From: an uncultured Collinsella sp.
GTDB taxonomy: Bacteria; Actinomycetota; Coriobacteriia; Coriobacteriales; Coriobacteriaceae
NCBI GenBank assembly: GCA_900549355.1
Contig: UROA01000002.1
Location: forward strand, 1-31,070
Direction of reading: 5' to 3'
DNA: 31,070 nt
This document shows positions 16,138 to 25,066 of the stretch, in pieces (position 1 is the first letter of the stretch; each line of letters starts with the position of its first letter). Both the position numbers and the translations under genes were made by a program. The notes under the pieces were generated by a model. It saw only the letters and a list, made by a program, of their open reading frames with translations, did no database searches and was not told the origin of the DNA.

Positions 16138-17350
16138 AGCATCGAAACCCACCTTCCGCCGCGCCGGAGGGCGTTCCGGCCCCCCTGCCAAACCTCAACG
16201 CAATACCGTCGCGCACTCTAAGTCTGTCGGGCATGCACGACAGGCCGGGCGTCCGGTCGTCGGCTCTCAGCTCGGTAATCGTCCGGCCGCAAAAAAGTCC
16301 TCGCGTTCCTCGGTGACGCCTAAGCCTGTTATGGGCGCCAAGCCTGCCCGTCCCATGGCAACTCCTAAGCCCTCGACGGGAACTAAGGCGGCGCGTCCGG
16401 GTCGCACGCTGGGCGCATCGAAACCGCGCTCGCTGACATCGGTGCCGGCTACCGCCAAGAAGCCTTCGGGTAAAAAAGGCGTCAACCCGTTGTCTTCACT
16501 TGGGGCGATGGCAAATAAAACGTCAGACGCCGCTTCTCTCGTTACAGGCAAAGGCAAAATCGTGGGCGGCGTTCTGGCCGTCTTGGCCGTGTTCGTCGTC
16601 GTTGCCATCGTGGTGATCAACTCTGGATTGTTTACCGCCACTGATATTCAGATTCAAGGCAGCGAGCATGTGACGAAGCACGATGCTATCCAGCTGATCG
16701 ATTTGCCCGAGGGAACATCGCTTTTTAACGTCGATCCCGACCAGATTACCGAGGACCTCAAGCAGAACCCGTGGGTCTCGGGCGTGGATGTCCAGCGTCA
16801 GTTCCCGCATACGCTCATCATTACGCCTATGGAGCGCAAGGTCATCGCAATTGCCTATATCAGCTCCGATGACCTTGCCTGGGCCATCGGGGATGATGAC
16901 ACCTGGATCGCCCCGCTGTCGACGTCGGTCGAAGTGGATGACCAGGGCAACGTCATCACGACGGGGCAGGGCTCAAATACCCTGACCGGCATTGATGCCG
17001 CGCTGGCGCTCGCTAAGCACTATGGCGCGGTGTTGTTGACTGATGTCTCGGCGGATGTCGCTCCGGTTTCCGGCCAGGCGGTGAGCTCCAAGGCCGTTAA
17101 GGCTGGCTTGGATTATGTGCGTGGTTTTTCGAGCGAGTTCTTGGGACAAGTCAAGGATATTTCCACGCCTTCGGTCGAAGCCATCTCGGCAAACCTCAAT
17201 AACGGCATTGAGGTGTCGCTGGGCGATTCGAACGATATCGTCAAGAAGGAGCGCGTGGTCACCAAGCTGCTTTCGCAGGTAGAGGGCGTAACGTATATCA
17301 ATGTGCGCTCTCCGGGTAACTATACATTTAGGAACGCTCCGACCTCGTAG
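16094..17350 (+). CDS. ftsQ: Division protein FtsQ/DivIB with long basic tail
   Basis: Bitopic division protein of 418 residues. A cytoplasmic tail of about 155 residues, very rich in Lys, Arg, Pro, Ser and Ala, precedes one membrane segment (about 157-178). The extracytoplasmic POTRA domain follows (FTATDIQIQGSEHVTKHDA, then GTSLFNVDPDQITEDL and NPWVSGVDVQRQFPHTLII), then the FtsQ/DivIB beta domain (about 250-410). It would scaffold FtsL and DivIC at the septum. ATG 16094 has AGGGAGG only three bases upstream and lies inside murB; a downstream start would shorten only the low-complexity tail. The tail is two to three times longer than in most FtsQ proteins, with repeated KPARP/KPSTG-like pieces. 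Confidence 0.9.
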   Translation: MASSSDRKLNSSASRASKPTFRRAGGRSGPPAKPQRNTVAHSKSVGHARQAGRPVVGSQLGNRPAAKKSSRSSVTPKPVMGAKPARPMATPKPSTGTKAARPGRTLGASKPRSLTSVPATAKKPSGKKGVNPLSSLGAMANKTSDAASLVTGKGKIVGGVLAVLAVFVVVAIVVINSGLFTATDIQIQGSEHVTKHDAIQLIDLPEGTSLFNVDPDQITEDLKQNPWVSGVDVQRQFPHTLIITPMERKVIAIAYISSDDLAWAIGDDDTWIAPLSTSVEVDDQGNVITTGQGSNTLTGIDAALALAKHYGAVLLTDVSADVAPVSGQAVSSKAVKAGLDYVRGFSSEFLGQVKDISTPSVEAISANLNNGIEVSLGDSNDIVKKERVVTKLLSQVEGVTYINVRSPGNYTFRNAPTS

Positions 17351-17414
17351 CGCTGGTTGATGCTTTGTTGAGGGGCCATACCACGCCGTTTATCTGGTTT
17401 GTTTGGTTTTCACG

Positions 17415-17428
17415 GTCAATTATTTGAC
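17415..17428. promoter_or_regulatory. Small inverted repeat in the ftsZ leader
   Basis: GTCAA-TTAT-TTGAC, perfect five-base arms, inside the 199-base gap between ftsQ and ftsZ. No -10 element lies at a normal distance from the TTGACT it contains, so it is recorded as a possible protein site rather than a promoter. Confidence 0.25.
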
Positions 17429-17467
17429 TGATACGTTCATAATGTGCAAACATAATACGGTTTACCT

Positions 17468-17498
17468 TTGCATTTACTTTCAACCTGAAGGTTAATGT
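17468..17498 (+). promoter_or_regulatory. Candidate ftsZ promoter with dyad in the spacer
   Basis: TTGCAT (17468-17473) and TAATGT (17493-17498) are 19 bases apart. The spacer contains TCAACCTGAAGGTTAA (17480-17495), related at 14 of 16 positions to 2987-3002 upstream of mraZ. A 19-base spacer holding a dyad is the layout of MerR-family controlled promoters. The hexamers are poor matches, so this is a hypothesis. Confidence 0.35.
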
Positions 17499-17549
17499 GC
17501 GCAGGGGTCGACCCATGCTATGGCTATAACCTTTGTTCGGAGGACCGAC

Positions 17550-18704
17550 ATGCACGAGACAGAGATCAACAACTACCTTGCCGTCATTAAGGTGGTCGGC
17601 GTCGGCGGCGGCGGTACCAACGCGGTCAATCGAATGATCGAAGAGGGCATCCGCGGCGTCGAGTTTGTTGCCATCAACACCGATGCTCAGGCGCTCGCGA
17701 TCTCTGATGCCGATATCAAGGTGCACATCGGCACCGACCTTACCCGCGGCCTGGGCGCCGGCGCCAACCCCGAGGTTGGCCGCAAGGCTGCCGATGAGTC
17801 CCGCGACGACATTGCCGAGGCGCTCGCTGGCGCCGACATGGTGTTCATCACGTGCGGCGAGGGCGGTGGCACCGGTACCGGCGCTGCTCCCATCGTTGCC
17901 GATATCGCGATGAACGAGGTCGGTGCGCTGACCGTCGCCGTCGTGACCAAGCCCTTCACCTTCGAGGGCCGCAAGCGCAAGAAGAGCGCCGAGGAGGGCA
18001 TTAAGACCCTCTCCGATTGCGTCGACACCATGATCGTCATCCCTAACGATAAGCTGCTCGACATCGCCGAGAAGAAGACCACCATGCTCGAGGCCTTCGC
18101 GATTGCCGATGGCGTCCTTTCCCAGGGCACCCAGGGCATCACCGACCTCATCACCGTCCCCGGTATCATCAACCTGGACTTCGCCGATGTTAAGACCATC
18201 ATGAAGCAGGCCGGTACCGCCATGATGGGTATCGGTACCTCTTCTGGGGACACCCGTGCCGTCGATGCTGCCCAGCAGGCCATCTCCAGCCCGCTGCTCG
18301 AGAGCTCCATCGATGGTGCCACGCGCGTGCTGCTCTCCATCGCCGGTTCCAAGGACCTGGGCATCCAGGAGATCAGCGACGCCGCCGACGTTGTCGCCAA
18401 CGCCGTCGACCCCGAGGCCAACATCATCTTCGGTACCGTTGTCGACGAGTCCCTGGGCGATCAGGTGCGTATCACCGTCATCGCTACGGGCTTCTCCGAC
18501 TCCAACGTCAACCGTCAGGACGAGCTCTTTGCTGCTCAGCAGTCTCAGAGCAAGGCAGCTGCCTCCGCTGAGCCGCAGCGCACCGCTCCGGCCACCAGTC
18601 CGGCTCAGGCCGCTCCGACCCGCAACGTCGGTGGCACCGAGCTTCCTAACTTCGGCAACGATCAGTTCGAGCTTCCCGACTTCCTGAAGCGCGGCAGCTT
18701 CTAA
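17550..18704 (+). CDS. ftsZ: Cell division GTPase FtsZ
   Basis: Tubulin-like GTPase that forms the Z-ring. The start is ATG 17550, which has GGAGG six bases upstream and gives MHETEINNYLAVIKVVG. An in-frame ATG at 17520 has no ribosome site. The protein is 384 residues, as usual. Motifs: GVGGGGTNAVNRM (about 17-29), the tubulin signature GGGTGTG (105-111) and the T7 loop NLDFADV (208-214). A linker rich in Ala, Gln and Pro follows (about 325-360). The C-terminal peptide ELPDFLKR (374-381) should bind SepF, and a similar ELPNF lies just before it (364-368). Because ftsA is absent here, SepF is the likely membrane tether. It is separated from ftsQ by 199 bases and followed by a terminator, so it can be an independent unit. 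Confidence 0.98.
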   Translation: MHETEINNYLAVIKVVGVGGGGTNAVNRMIEEGIRGVEFVAINTDAQALAISDADIKVHIGTDLTRGLGAGANPEVGRKAADESRDDIAEALAGADMVFITCGEGGGTGTGAAPIVADIAMNEVGALTVAVVTKPFTFEGRKRKKSAEEGIKTLSDCVDTMIVIPNDKLLDIAEKKTTMLEAFAIADGVLSQGTQGITDLITVPGIINLDFADVKTIMKQAGTAMMGIGTSSGDTRAVDAAQQAISSPLLESSIDGATRVLLSIAGSKDLGIQEISDAADVVANAVDPEANIIFGTVVDESLGDQVRITVIATGFSDSNVNRQDELFAAQQSQSKAAASAEPQRTAPATSPAQAAPTRNVGGTELPNFGNDQFELPDFLKRGSF

Positions 18705-18730
18705 GTCATTTTTTGCATTGTTGTGCACAG

Positions 18731-18759
18731 GGGCGTGTCCGTATGGACGCGCCCTTTTT
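18731..18759 (+). terminator. Intrinsic terminator after ftsZ
   Basis: Stem GGGCGTGTCC / GGACGCGCCC with one G-U pair and loop GTAT, followed by TTTTT. It lies 27 bases after the ftsZ stop. Confidence 0.85.
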
Positions 18760-18912
18760 ATTTCGACTTTGTAAACTAGAACCTCCAATCTCCTTACGTT
18801 CCCTTTACGATTGCCTCCAGTGCAGCAGGTATCCTTTAAAGAAGTATGACAGCCGTATAAACGCGGGCTGTAGCGGCGACGCCGCGTACTTGTGTTATTA
18901 GGAGGCTTTAGT

Positions 18913-19713
18913 ATGGCAGCACGTGCGGACAACGTTTCGCGTGTCGACCATGATGGAGTTACGTTGGTGGAAGGCGCGACATCCGATGTTCGCTTTGCCT
19001 TCACCGAGCGCGCCGGTGGCGTTTCCGAAGATGCGTACTCCTCACTCAACTTGGGCTCGCATGTTGGCGATGACCCCTTTGCTGTTCAAGAAAATCGTCG
19101 TCGTGCGCTCGAGGCTATGGGTGCCGCCGAGTGCGAGCACAACCTGCTCGTTCCCAATCAGGTCCATGGTGACCATATCGTTGCGGTGACCTCGAACGGC
19201 GCCGATGACCTTGAGGACGTCCGCGAGCAGATTGCCGAGGGCTGCGATGCCATCGTCTGTACGGCGCATAACGTGCCCGTGCTGCTCTGCTTTGCCGACT
19301 GCGTTCCCGTGGTGCTGGTGGCCCCTGGCGGATTTGCCGTGGTGCACTCCGGTTGGAAGGGCACGATTGCACGTATTTCTGCCAAGGCGTGCCAGGCGCT
19401 TTGCGATGCTGCCGGCTGCGATGCGAGCGACGTTTCCGCCTATATCGGCCCCCATATCTTGGGTGACGAATATGAGGTATCCCAGGAACTCATGGATCGC
19501 TTTGCCGCCGAGTTCTCGTGCATCGATGCGAGCACCTCTCGCATGCTCGATCTTTCCGCTGCCATTTGCGAGGCGCTGGTAGATGTCGGTGTCGACGCGG
19601 ATAATATCGTGGATACCCAGCTTTCGACCGTGCGTCAGAATGACCGCTTTTATTCCTACCGTAATGAGGGCGGTACCTGTGGGCGCCATGCTGCGATCGG
19701 CGTGATGCTATGA
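18913..19713 (+). CDS. pgeF: PgeF/YfiH-type multicopper-oxidase-fold protein (purine nucleoside phosphorylase family)
   Basis: Laccase-domain protein of the DUF152/YfiH family. Members are reported to act as zinc-dependent purine nucleoside phosphorylases or adenosine deaminases, and E. coli PgeF edits a mis-made peptidoglycan precursor. The conserved metal ligands are H85 (NQVHGDH), C130 (FADCVPV) and H145 (VVHSGWKGT). Family motifs FTERAGGVS, YIGPHI and FYSYRNEGGTCGRHA are present. The start is ATG 18913, seven bases after GGAGG, giving 266 residues; the frame is open a little further upstream without support. pgeF follows ftsZ in many Gram-positive genomes. Its stop overlaps the pstS start as ATGA, so it heads the phosphate operon transcript here. 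Confidence 0.9.
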   Translation: MAARADNVSRVDHDGVTLVEGATSDVRFAFTERAGGVSEDAYSSLNLGSHVGDDPFAVQENRRRALEAMGAAECEHNLLVPNQVHGDHIVAVTSNGADDLEDVREQIAEGCDAIVCTAHNVPVLLCFADCVPVVLVAPGGFAVVHSGWKGTIARISAKACQALCDAAGCDASDVSAYIGPHILGDEYEVSQELMDRFAAEFSCIDASTSRMLDLSAAICEALVDVGVDADNIVDTQLSTVRQNDRFYSYRNEGGTCGRHAAIGVML

Positions 19714-20546
19714 GAAAGATCGTATCGGCCCTGAGCGCCGCTGTGCTAACGCTTACGCTGTGTGCCTGTTCTTCGGGATCTTCCACCTCTTCCATTACCG
19801 TCGCTGGCTCCACGACCTGCCTTCCTATCGCCGAGATTGCGGCCGAGGGCTTTAAGGAGGAGACCGGCATCGACGTGCTCGTTTCCGGTTTGGGTTCTTC
19901 CGCAGGCATCGAGGCCGTCAGCGCCGGCACGGCCGATATCGCCAGCTCCTCCCGTGGACTCAATGCCGACGAACAGGATCTGGGCCTGACTCCCATCGTC
20001 ATTGCCCACGACGGTATCGCGGTCATCGTGAACGACGACAACCCCGTCGATAACCTCTCGACCGAGCAGCTCCGCGATATCTACGCCGGCAAGATTACCA
20101 ATTGGAAAGAGGTCGGTGGCGAGGACCTGAGGATTCAGGTTATCAACCGAGATGAGGCGTCCGGCACGCGTGAGGCCTTTCGTACCATCGTGATGGACGG
20201 CACCCCGTTCGATCGCCGCTCGGCCGTTCTTTCGGGCACGGGCCAGGTGCGCGACGTGGTATCTCGTTCGCGCGGTGCCATTGGCTACATTTCGCTGGGC
20301 TTCGTCGATAGCCTCAACGCCAAGACCTCGGTCAAGGCCGTCTCGGTCAATCATGTTGAGGCGTCCGAGAAGACGGTCGCGAGCGGCGGCTATCCCATCT
20401 CACGCGACCTTTACTTCTTTGTGAAGGGTGCGCCTTCGCAGCAGGCGCAGGATTACATCGACTACGTGACGTCCGAAAAGATGGACAAGCAGATTCGTGA
20501 GGCGGGCTTTATCCCCGTCACCAACGACGAGAAGGGGAGTGAGTAG
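19710..20546 (+). CDS. pstS: Phosphate-binding lipoprotein PstS
   Basis: Extracytoplasmic substrate-binding protein of the high-affinity Pst ABC phosphate transporter. A signal peptide with lipobox LCAC places the lipid-modified cysteine at residue 20; a serine-rich linker follows. Phosphate-binding features of the PstS/PBP-like domain include VAGSTTCLPIAE, GTADIASSSRGL and the signature RDEASGTREAF. It is 278 residues, short but within the Gram-positive range. The ATG overlaps the pgeF stop by four bases (ATGA), and the gene ends one base before pstC. No separate promoter can be placed upstream because that DNA codes for pgeF. Confidence 0.95.
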   Translation: MRKIVSALSAAVLTLTLCACSSGSSTSSITVAGSTTCLPIAEIAAEGFKEETGIDVLVSGLGSSAGIEAVSAGTADIASSSRGLNADEQDLGLTPIVIAHDGIAVIVNDDNPVDNLSTEQLRDIYAGKITNWKEVGGEDLRIQVINRDEASGTREAFRTIVMDGTPFDRRSAVLSGTGQVRDVVSRSRGAIGYISLGFVDSLNAKTSVKAVSVNHVEASEKTVASGGYPISRDLYFFVKGAPSQQAQDYIDYVTSEKMDKQIREAGFIPVTNDEKGSE

Positions 20547-20547
20547 C

Positions 20548-21474
20548 ATGGAAGCACAGGAAAACTCCCAGACTGAGCAGAATGTTCAGACGCCCAAGAA
20601 GCGCGAGCTGGCGCTCGTATCGCGCAGTACCTATATCAAGGAGAAGGCGCTGCAGTGGATCTTCTTTGCCTGCGCGTTCTTGGCGGTCGTTACCGTCATC
20701 CTGATTTTTGTCTTTACCACGTACTCGGCGCTGCCCGTCTTTACCGACATCGGTCTGGCGGAATTCTTTAGCTTTACGTGGGCGCCCTCTGAGGGCCACT
20801 ACGGCATCATGTCGCTGCTTGCCGGCTCAGGTCTGGTGACCGTCGGTGCGCTCGCCATGGGCGTGCCGCTGGGCGTAGGTACGGCCGTGTACCTGGTCGA
20901 GATCGCCAGCAAGCGCGTGCGCAAGCTCATCAGCCCTGCCGTTGACCTGTTGGCCGGCATCCCTTCTATCATCTATGGTTTCTTTGGCATGATCATCATT
21001 CGTCCGTTTATCGCGCAACTGACCGGTGGTCTTGGTTTTGGTGCGCTGACAGCGTGGTTCGTGCTCGCCATCATGATCGTCCCTACCATCACGACGCTTA
21101 CCATCGATGCCCTCAATTCCATTCCCATGGGCATTCGCGAGGCATCGTATGCCATGGGTGCTACTAAGTGGCAGACCATCTATAAGGTCGTGTTACCTGC
21201 CGCCAAGCTGGGTATCGTGGATGCCATCGTGCTGGGTATGGGCCGTGCCATCGGCGAGACCATGGCCGTGCTCATGGTCGTGGGTAACGCCCCGGTTATT
21301 CCCGACAGCATTGCGAGCCCCATCTCGACGCTCACGAGCCAGATTGCGCTCGACATGAGCTATTCCTCGGGTCTGCACCGCTCGGCGCTGTTCGGCATGG
21401 GCGTGGTCCTGTTTATCATCTCCGCCACGCTGGTGGGCATCGTCCGTCTGATTTCCAAGAAGAAGAGGGGGTAG
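20548..21474 (+). CDS. pstC: Phosphate ABC transporter permease PstC
   Basis: Membrane permease subunit of PstSCAB. ATG 20548 lies eight bases after AAGGGGAG and one base after the pstS stop, giving 308 residues; the open frame extending upstream into pstS is not used. A soluble, charged N-terminus (about 1-35) precedes six membrane segments. The permease loop (EAA-type) reads GIREASYAMGATKWQTIYKVVLPAAKLGI, here cut for length at SYAMGATKWQ, and couples to PstB. GIPSIIYGFFG and GRAIGETMAVLMV are typical of PstC. Confidence 0.95.
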   Translation: MEAQENSQTEQNVQTPKKRELALVSRSTYIKEKALQWIFFACAFLAVVTVILIFVFTTYSALPVFTDIGLAEFFSFTWAPSEGHYGIMSLLAGSGLVTVGALAMGVPLGVGTAVYLVEIASKRVRKLISPAVDLLAGIPSIIYGFFGMIIIRPFIAQLTGGLGFGALTAWFVLAIMIVPTITTLTIDALNSIPMGIREASYAMGATKWQTIYKVVLPAAKLGIVDAIVLGMGRAIGETMAVLMVVGNAPVIPDSIASPISTLTSQIALDMSYSSGLHRSALFGMGVVLFIISATLVGIVRLISKKKRG

Positions 21475-21477
21475 GCT

Positions 21478-22383
21478 ATGTCCGATTCCGTTGACGCGAC
21501 GGTCGATACGACCTCGTCGCGCGAGCGCATCAAGCGTGCCCTTTCCCACGGCAAGAAGGGCCGCATCAACAAAGACCTGTCCAACAAGATCATGCTTGGC
21601 GTGTTCCGTGCCGCGGCATACATCACCACGCTGGTGCTGGTCGCTATCATCGCCTACGTGGTCATTAATGGGCTGCCGCATATCTCGCTCGACTTTATCT
21701 TCGGTTGGCCCCAGGGCGTCAACGCCGAGGGCGGAATTTGGCCCACAATCGTCTCGACCGTCTATGTGACGGCGCTCGCCATGCTTATCTGCACGCCGAT
21801 CGCTGTGCTGGCAGCCGTCTATCTGGCCGAGTACGCCAAGCAGGGCAAGGTCGTCGAGCTCATTCGCTACGCTGCTGACGCTTTGGCCTCGGTGCCCTCC
21901 ATCGTTATGGGCCTGTTTGGCTACGCCTTGTTTGTCGAGGCCATGGGCCTGGGCCTTTCGATGGTCTCGGCCGCTCTGGCACTCGCGCTCTTGATGCTTC
22001 CCATCGTCATGCGCACCACCGAAGAGGCCATTCGCGCCGTTCCGCGCTATATCCGTTGGGGCGCGTACGGCCTGGGCGCCACCAAGTGGCAGGTTGTCTC
22101 CAAGATCGTGCTTCCTTCTGCCTTTGGCCGTATTGCCACCGGTATCGTCCTTGCCATCGGCCGTGCCATTGGCGAGACCGCGGTGGTGCTCTACACCATG
22201 GGCCAGGCCATCAATCTACCTATTTCGCCGCTCGATTCCGGCCGCCCCATGACGGTTCACCTGTACCTGCTTGCCAACGACGGCATCAACATGAACGCAG
22301 CCTACGGCACCGCGCTCTTGCTGATGGTGATCATTTTGGCCTTCAACCTGTTTGCGCGCTTCCTGTCGCGCAAGCGTCGCTAG
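21478..22383 (+). CDS. pstA: Phosphate ABC transporter permease PstA
   Basis: Second permease subunit, 301 residues. A basic N-terminal stretch (RERIKRALSHGKKGRINKD) precedes six membrane segments. Typical PstA pieces are SVPSIVMGLFGYALFV, the EAA loop AYGLGATKWQVVSKIVLPSA and AIGRAIGETAVVLYTMG. It starts three bases after pstC behind a GAGGGGG ribosome site and ends 12 bases before pstB. Confidence 0.95.
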   Translation: MSDSVDATVDTTSSRERIKRALSHGKKGRINKDLSNKIMLGVFRAAAYITTLVLVAIIAYVVINGLPHISLDFIFGWPQGVNAEGGIWPTIVSTVYVTALAMLICTPIAVLAAVYLAEYAKQGKVVELIRYAADALASVPSIVMGLFGYALFVEAMGLGLSMVSAALALALLMLPIVMRTTEEAIRAVPRYIRWGAYGLGATKWQVVSKIVLPSAFGRIATGIVLAIGRAIGETAVVLYTMGQAINLPISPLDSGRPMTVHLYLLANDGINMNAAYGTALLLMVIILAFNLFARFLSRKRR

Positions 22384-22395
22384 TTAAGGAGTCCC

Positions 22396-23199
<804 letters not shown>

Positions 23200-23224
23200 T
23201 CGGTGCGACTAGTCCCAAGCTGAT

Positions 23225-23271
23225 CGGACCTGGTCCGGTGTGTATTCACTGTGCGGGCGGCATGACCGCAC
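23225..23271. other. Two small palindromes between pstB and phoU
   Basis: CGGACC-T-GGTCCG at 23225-23237 and GTGCGG/CCGCAC at 23251-23271 with a nine-base loop. Neither is followed by a U-run, so they are not terminators. They could stabilise the message ends or set the PhoU/Pst ratio by processing; this is only a suggestion. A nine-base direct repeat GCTGATCGG (23195 and 23219) lies just upstream. Confidence 0.3.
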
Positions 23272-23291
23272 CCAACTGATTGGAGTGAACC

Positions 23292-24149
23292 ATGCGCAAA
23301 CTGTTTTCCCGTCAGCTCGTCGAGGCCCGTCACGAGATGCTGAGCATCTATGAGGCCGTCGATCTGGCCCTCCACGATGCCGTGAAGGCCTATGTGACCG
23401 ACGACCGCAAGCTCGCCACCAAGACCAAGAAGCGCACGCTTTCGATTGACGCGCGCTGCGCCAACCTGGAGGCCGTCTGCTACAACCTGATCGCCACGCA
23501 GTCACCGGTCGCCTCCGACTTCCGCCTGCTTCAGACGATCATCTACGTCGACTTTAACCTGCAGCGCATGACCGATAAGGTCCGTCAGATCTGCCGCGCC
23601 ACGCGTCATATGATCAAGGCTGACATCTCGCTGCCCAAGGAGCTTGTCGGCACGGTCGAGGCCGAGGCTGAGGCTGTCTACCAGGTGCTGGGCTCTTCGC
23701 TTTCTGCGCTCGTCACCAATGACATGTCCATCATTTGCAACTTGGCCGTCGAGGACGAGCCGGTGCACGCTGCCTACGAGAAGTTCTTCCGCACCTTTAA
23801 CCGTATGGATACGGGCGACTTTATGGACGACGACAGCAACTATGACGACCTGCGCCGCGCCATCATGGTTTCGCGCTACCTCGATCGCATCGCCTCGATT
23901 TCCATCGATGCCGCCTGCCGTCTGACTTTCCTGTTGACTGGTCAGCGCATGAATGCCGGCGATATCGCCCGCACTGATGAGGATGAGCTCGAGAGCATGC
24001 GCGTGCCTTCGGGCGAGGGCGTTATCATGAGGCCCGCCGTCGACGCTCGCTACGTTGCCAAGGTGCCCGTTAACGAGGTCGGCGAGGGTCTTCGCTATCT
24101 GCTCGATCATCTTGAGGACGAGGACGATGGCGAGGACGACGAGGAGTAA
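23292..24149 (+). CDS. phoU: PhoU phosphate-signalling protein
   Basis: Cytoplasmic all-alpha protein that links the state of the Pst transporter to phosphate signalling. The two PhoU three-helix repeats are visible as LALHDAVKAYVTDD... with LIATQSPVASDFRLLQTII, and the second set around VTNDMSIICNLAVEDEPVHAAYEKFF with MVSRYLDRIASISIDAA. TTGGAG lies six bases upstream of the ATG. At 285 residues it is about 50-60 longer than usual. The extra part is a C-terminal extension ending in the acidic run EDEDDGEDDEE. A PhoR/PhoB pair is not in the window. A hairpin terminator follows. Confidence 0.93.
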   Translation: MRKLFSRQLVEARHEMLSIYEAVDLALHDAVKAYVTDDRKLATKTKKRTLSIDARCANLEAVCYNLIATQSPVASDFRLLQTIIYVDFNLQRMTDKVRQICRATRHMIKADISLPKELVGTVEAEAEAVYQVLGSSLSALVTNDMSIICNLAVEDEPVHAAYEKFFRTFNRMDTGDFMDDDSNYDDLRRAIMVSRYLDRIASISIDAACRLTFLLTGQRMNAGDIARTDEDELESMRVPSGEGVIMRPAVDARYVAKVPVNEVGEGLRYLLDHLEDEDDGEDDEE

Positions 24150-24186
24150 GCAACCCCGTTCGTCGAAAGATTGTAAATACCTAAGT

Positions 24187-24224
24187 GAGCGCGGCCTTGC
24201 ACATGCGGGGCCGCGCTCTTGCGT
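24187..24224 (+). terminator. Probable terminator of the pst operon
   Basis: Perfect 10-base stem GAGCGCGGCC / GGCCGCGCTC with a 12-base loop, followed by TTGCGTT. The U-run is short, so termination may be partial and read-through into yggS possible. Confidence 0.6.
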
Positions 24225-24268
24225 TAGCATGGGACTACTTGTTTGGCTGTCAGCGGAGGCGATTAGCA

Positions 24269-25006
24269 ATGGATAACTATTTGGACTTGATGCGCGCTCG
24301 CCGCGAGCAGATTCTTGAACGTTTTTATGCGGCGCTCGATCGCGCAGGCCGTCCCCACGACGCCGCGCGCCTCATTGCCGTGTCCAAGACCGTTGGTGTC
24401 GATGAGACCGTTGCCGCCATCCAGGCGGGGTATCGCCATTTTGCCGAGAATCGCCCGCAGGAGCTGGTTCGCAAGCTCACGGGTCTGGCGGAGCATCCGG
24501 AGCTGCCCGAGGTGCGCTTCGATATGATCGGCAACCTGCAGACCAATAAGATCAATGCGGTGCTGGGCTCAGCCGAGCTGATTCACTCGGTGGGTTCGCT
24601 GCATCTGGCGCAGGCGATCTCGAGCCGTGCTGTCCGCAAGATTGAGGCAGGCGAGCTCGCCGGCCCCCAGCGTGTGCTCATCGAGGTCAATGTGAGTGGT
24701 GAGGAGTCGAAGGGAGGCTTTTCGCCCGATGAGATTCGCGCCGCCGCGGGTGAGCTTGCGGAACTTGAGGGAATTTGCGTGCAGGGGCTTATGACTATGG
24801 CGCCCCGGGGGAATAAGGATGTGGCACGCCGCACCTTTGCGGGGCTTCGTGAGCTGAGGGATGAGCTGGAGGCGACGCATCCCGATTTGAACCTGCCTGA
24901 GCTTTCCTGCGGTATGAGCGAGGACTTTGAGCCTGCCCTTGAGGAGGGCTCTACGCTCGTTCGCCTGGGCAGGGTAGTATTTAGCCCGGAGTTTGCAGTA
25001 AAATAA
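24269..25006 (+). CDS. yggS: PLP homeostasis protein (YggS/PLPBP family)
   Basis: Pyridoxal-phosphate binding protein with a single TIM-barrel domain, involved in vitamin B6 and amino-acid balance, with no known catalytic reaction. The PLP lysine is K40 in LIAVSKTVG. Family motifs are FAENRPQELVRK, RFDMIGNLQTNKIN, IHSVGSLHLA, VLIEVNVSGEESKGGF, GLMTMAPRG and SCGMSEDFEPALEEGSTLVRLG. The start is ATG 24269, nine bases after GCGGAGG, giving 245 residues; upstream frame extension crosses the terminator and is rejected. It precedes sepF as in many Gram-positive genomes. Confidence 0.94.
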   Translation: MDNYLDLMRARREQILERFYAALDRAGRPHDAARLIAVSKTVGVDETVAAIQAGYRHFAENRPQELVRKLTGLAEHPELPEVRFDMIGNLQTNKINAVLGSAELIHSVGSLHLAQAISSRAVRKIEAGELAGPQRVLIEVNVSGEESKGGFSPDEIRAAAGELAELEGICVQGLMTMAPRGNKDVARRTFAGLRELRDELEATHPDLNLPELSCGMSEDFEPALEEGSTLVRLGRVVFSPEFAVK

Positions 25007-25066
25007 GGCTCTGAAGTGCGCACTGATTATCGGGGCGCCTGCACTAAACCGCGAGAGGACACAACC

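Noticed and set aside
17520..17549. Upstream ATG of ftsZ (10 extra residues)
   Set aside because: No ribosome site precedes it, whereas GGAGG lies six bases before ATG 17550.
18713..18901. Small open frame after ftsZ
   Set aside because: It runs through the ftsZ terminator, has no ribosome site and has no protein-like character.
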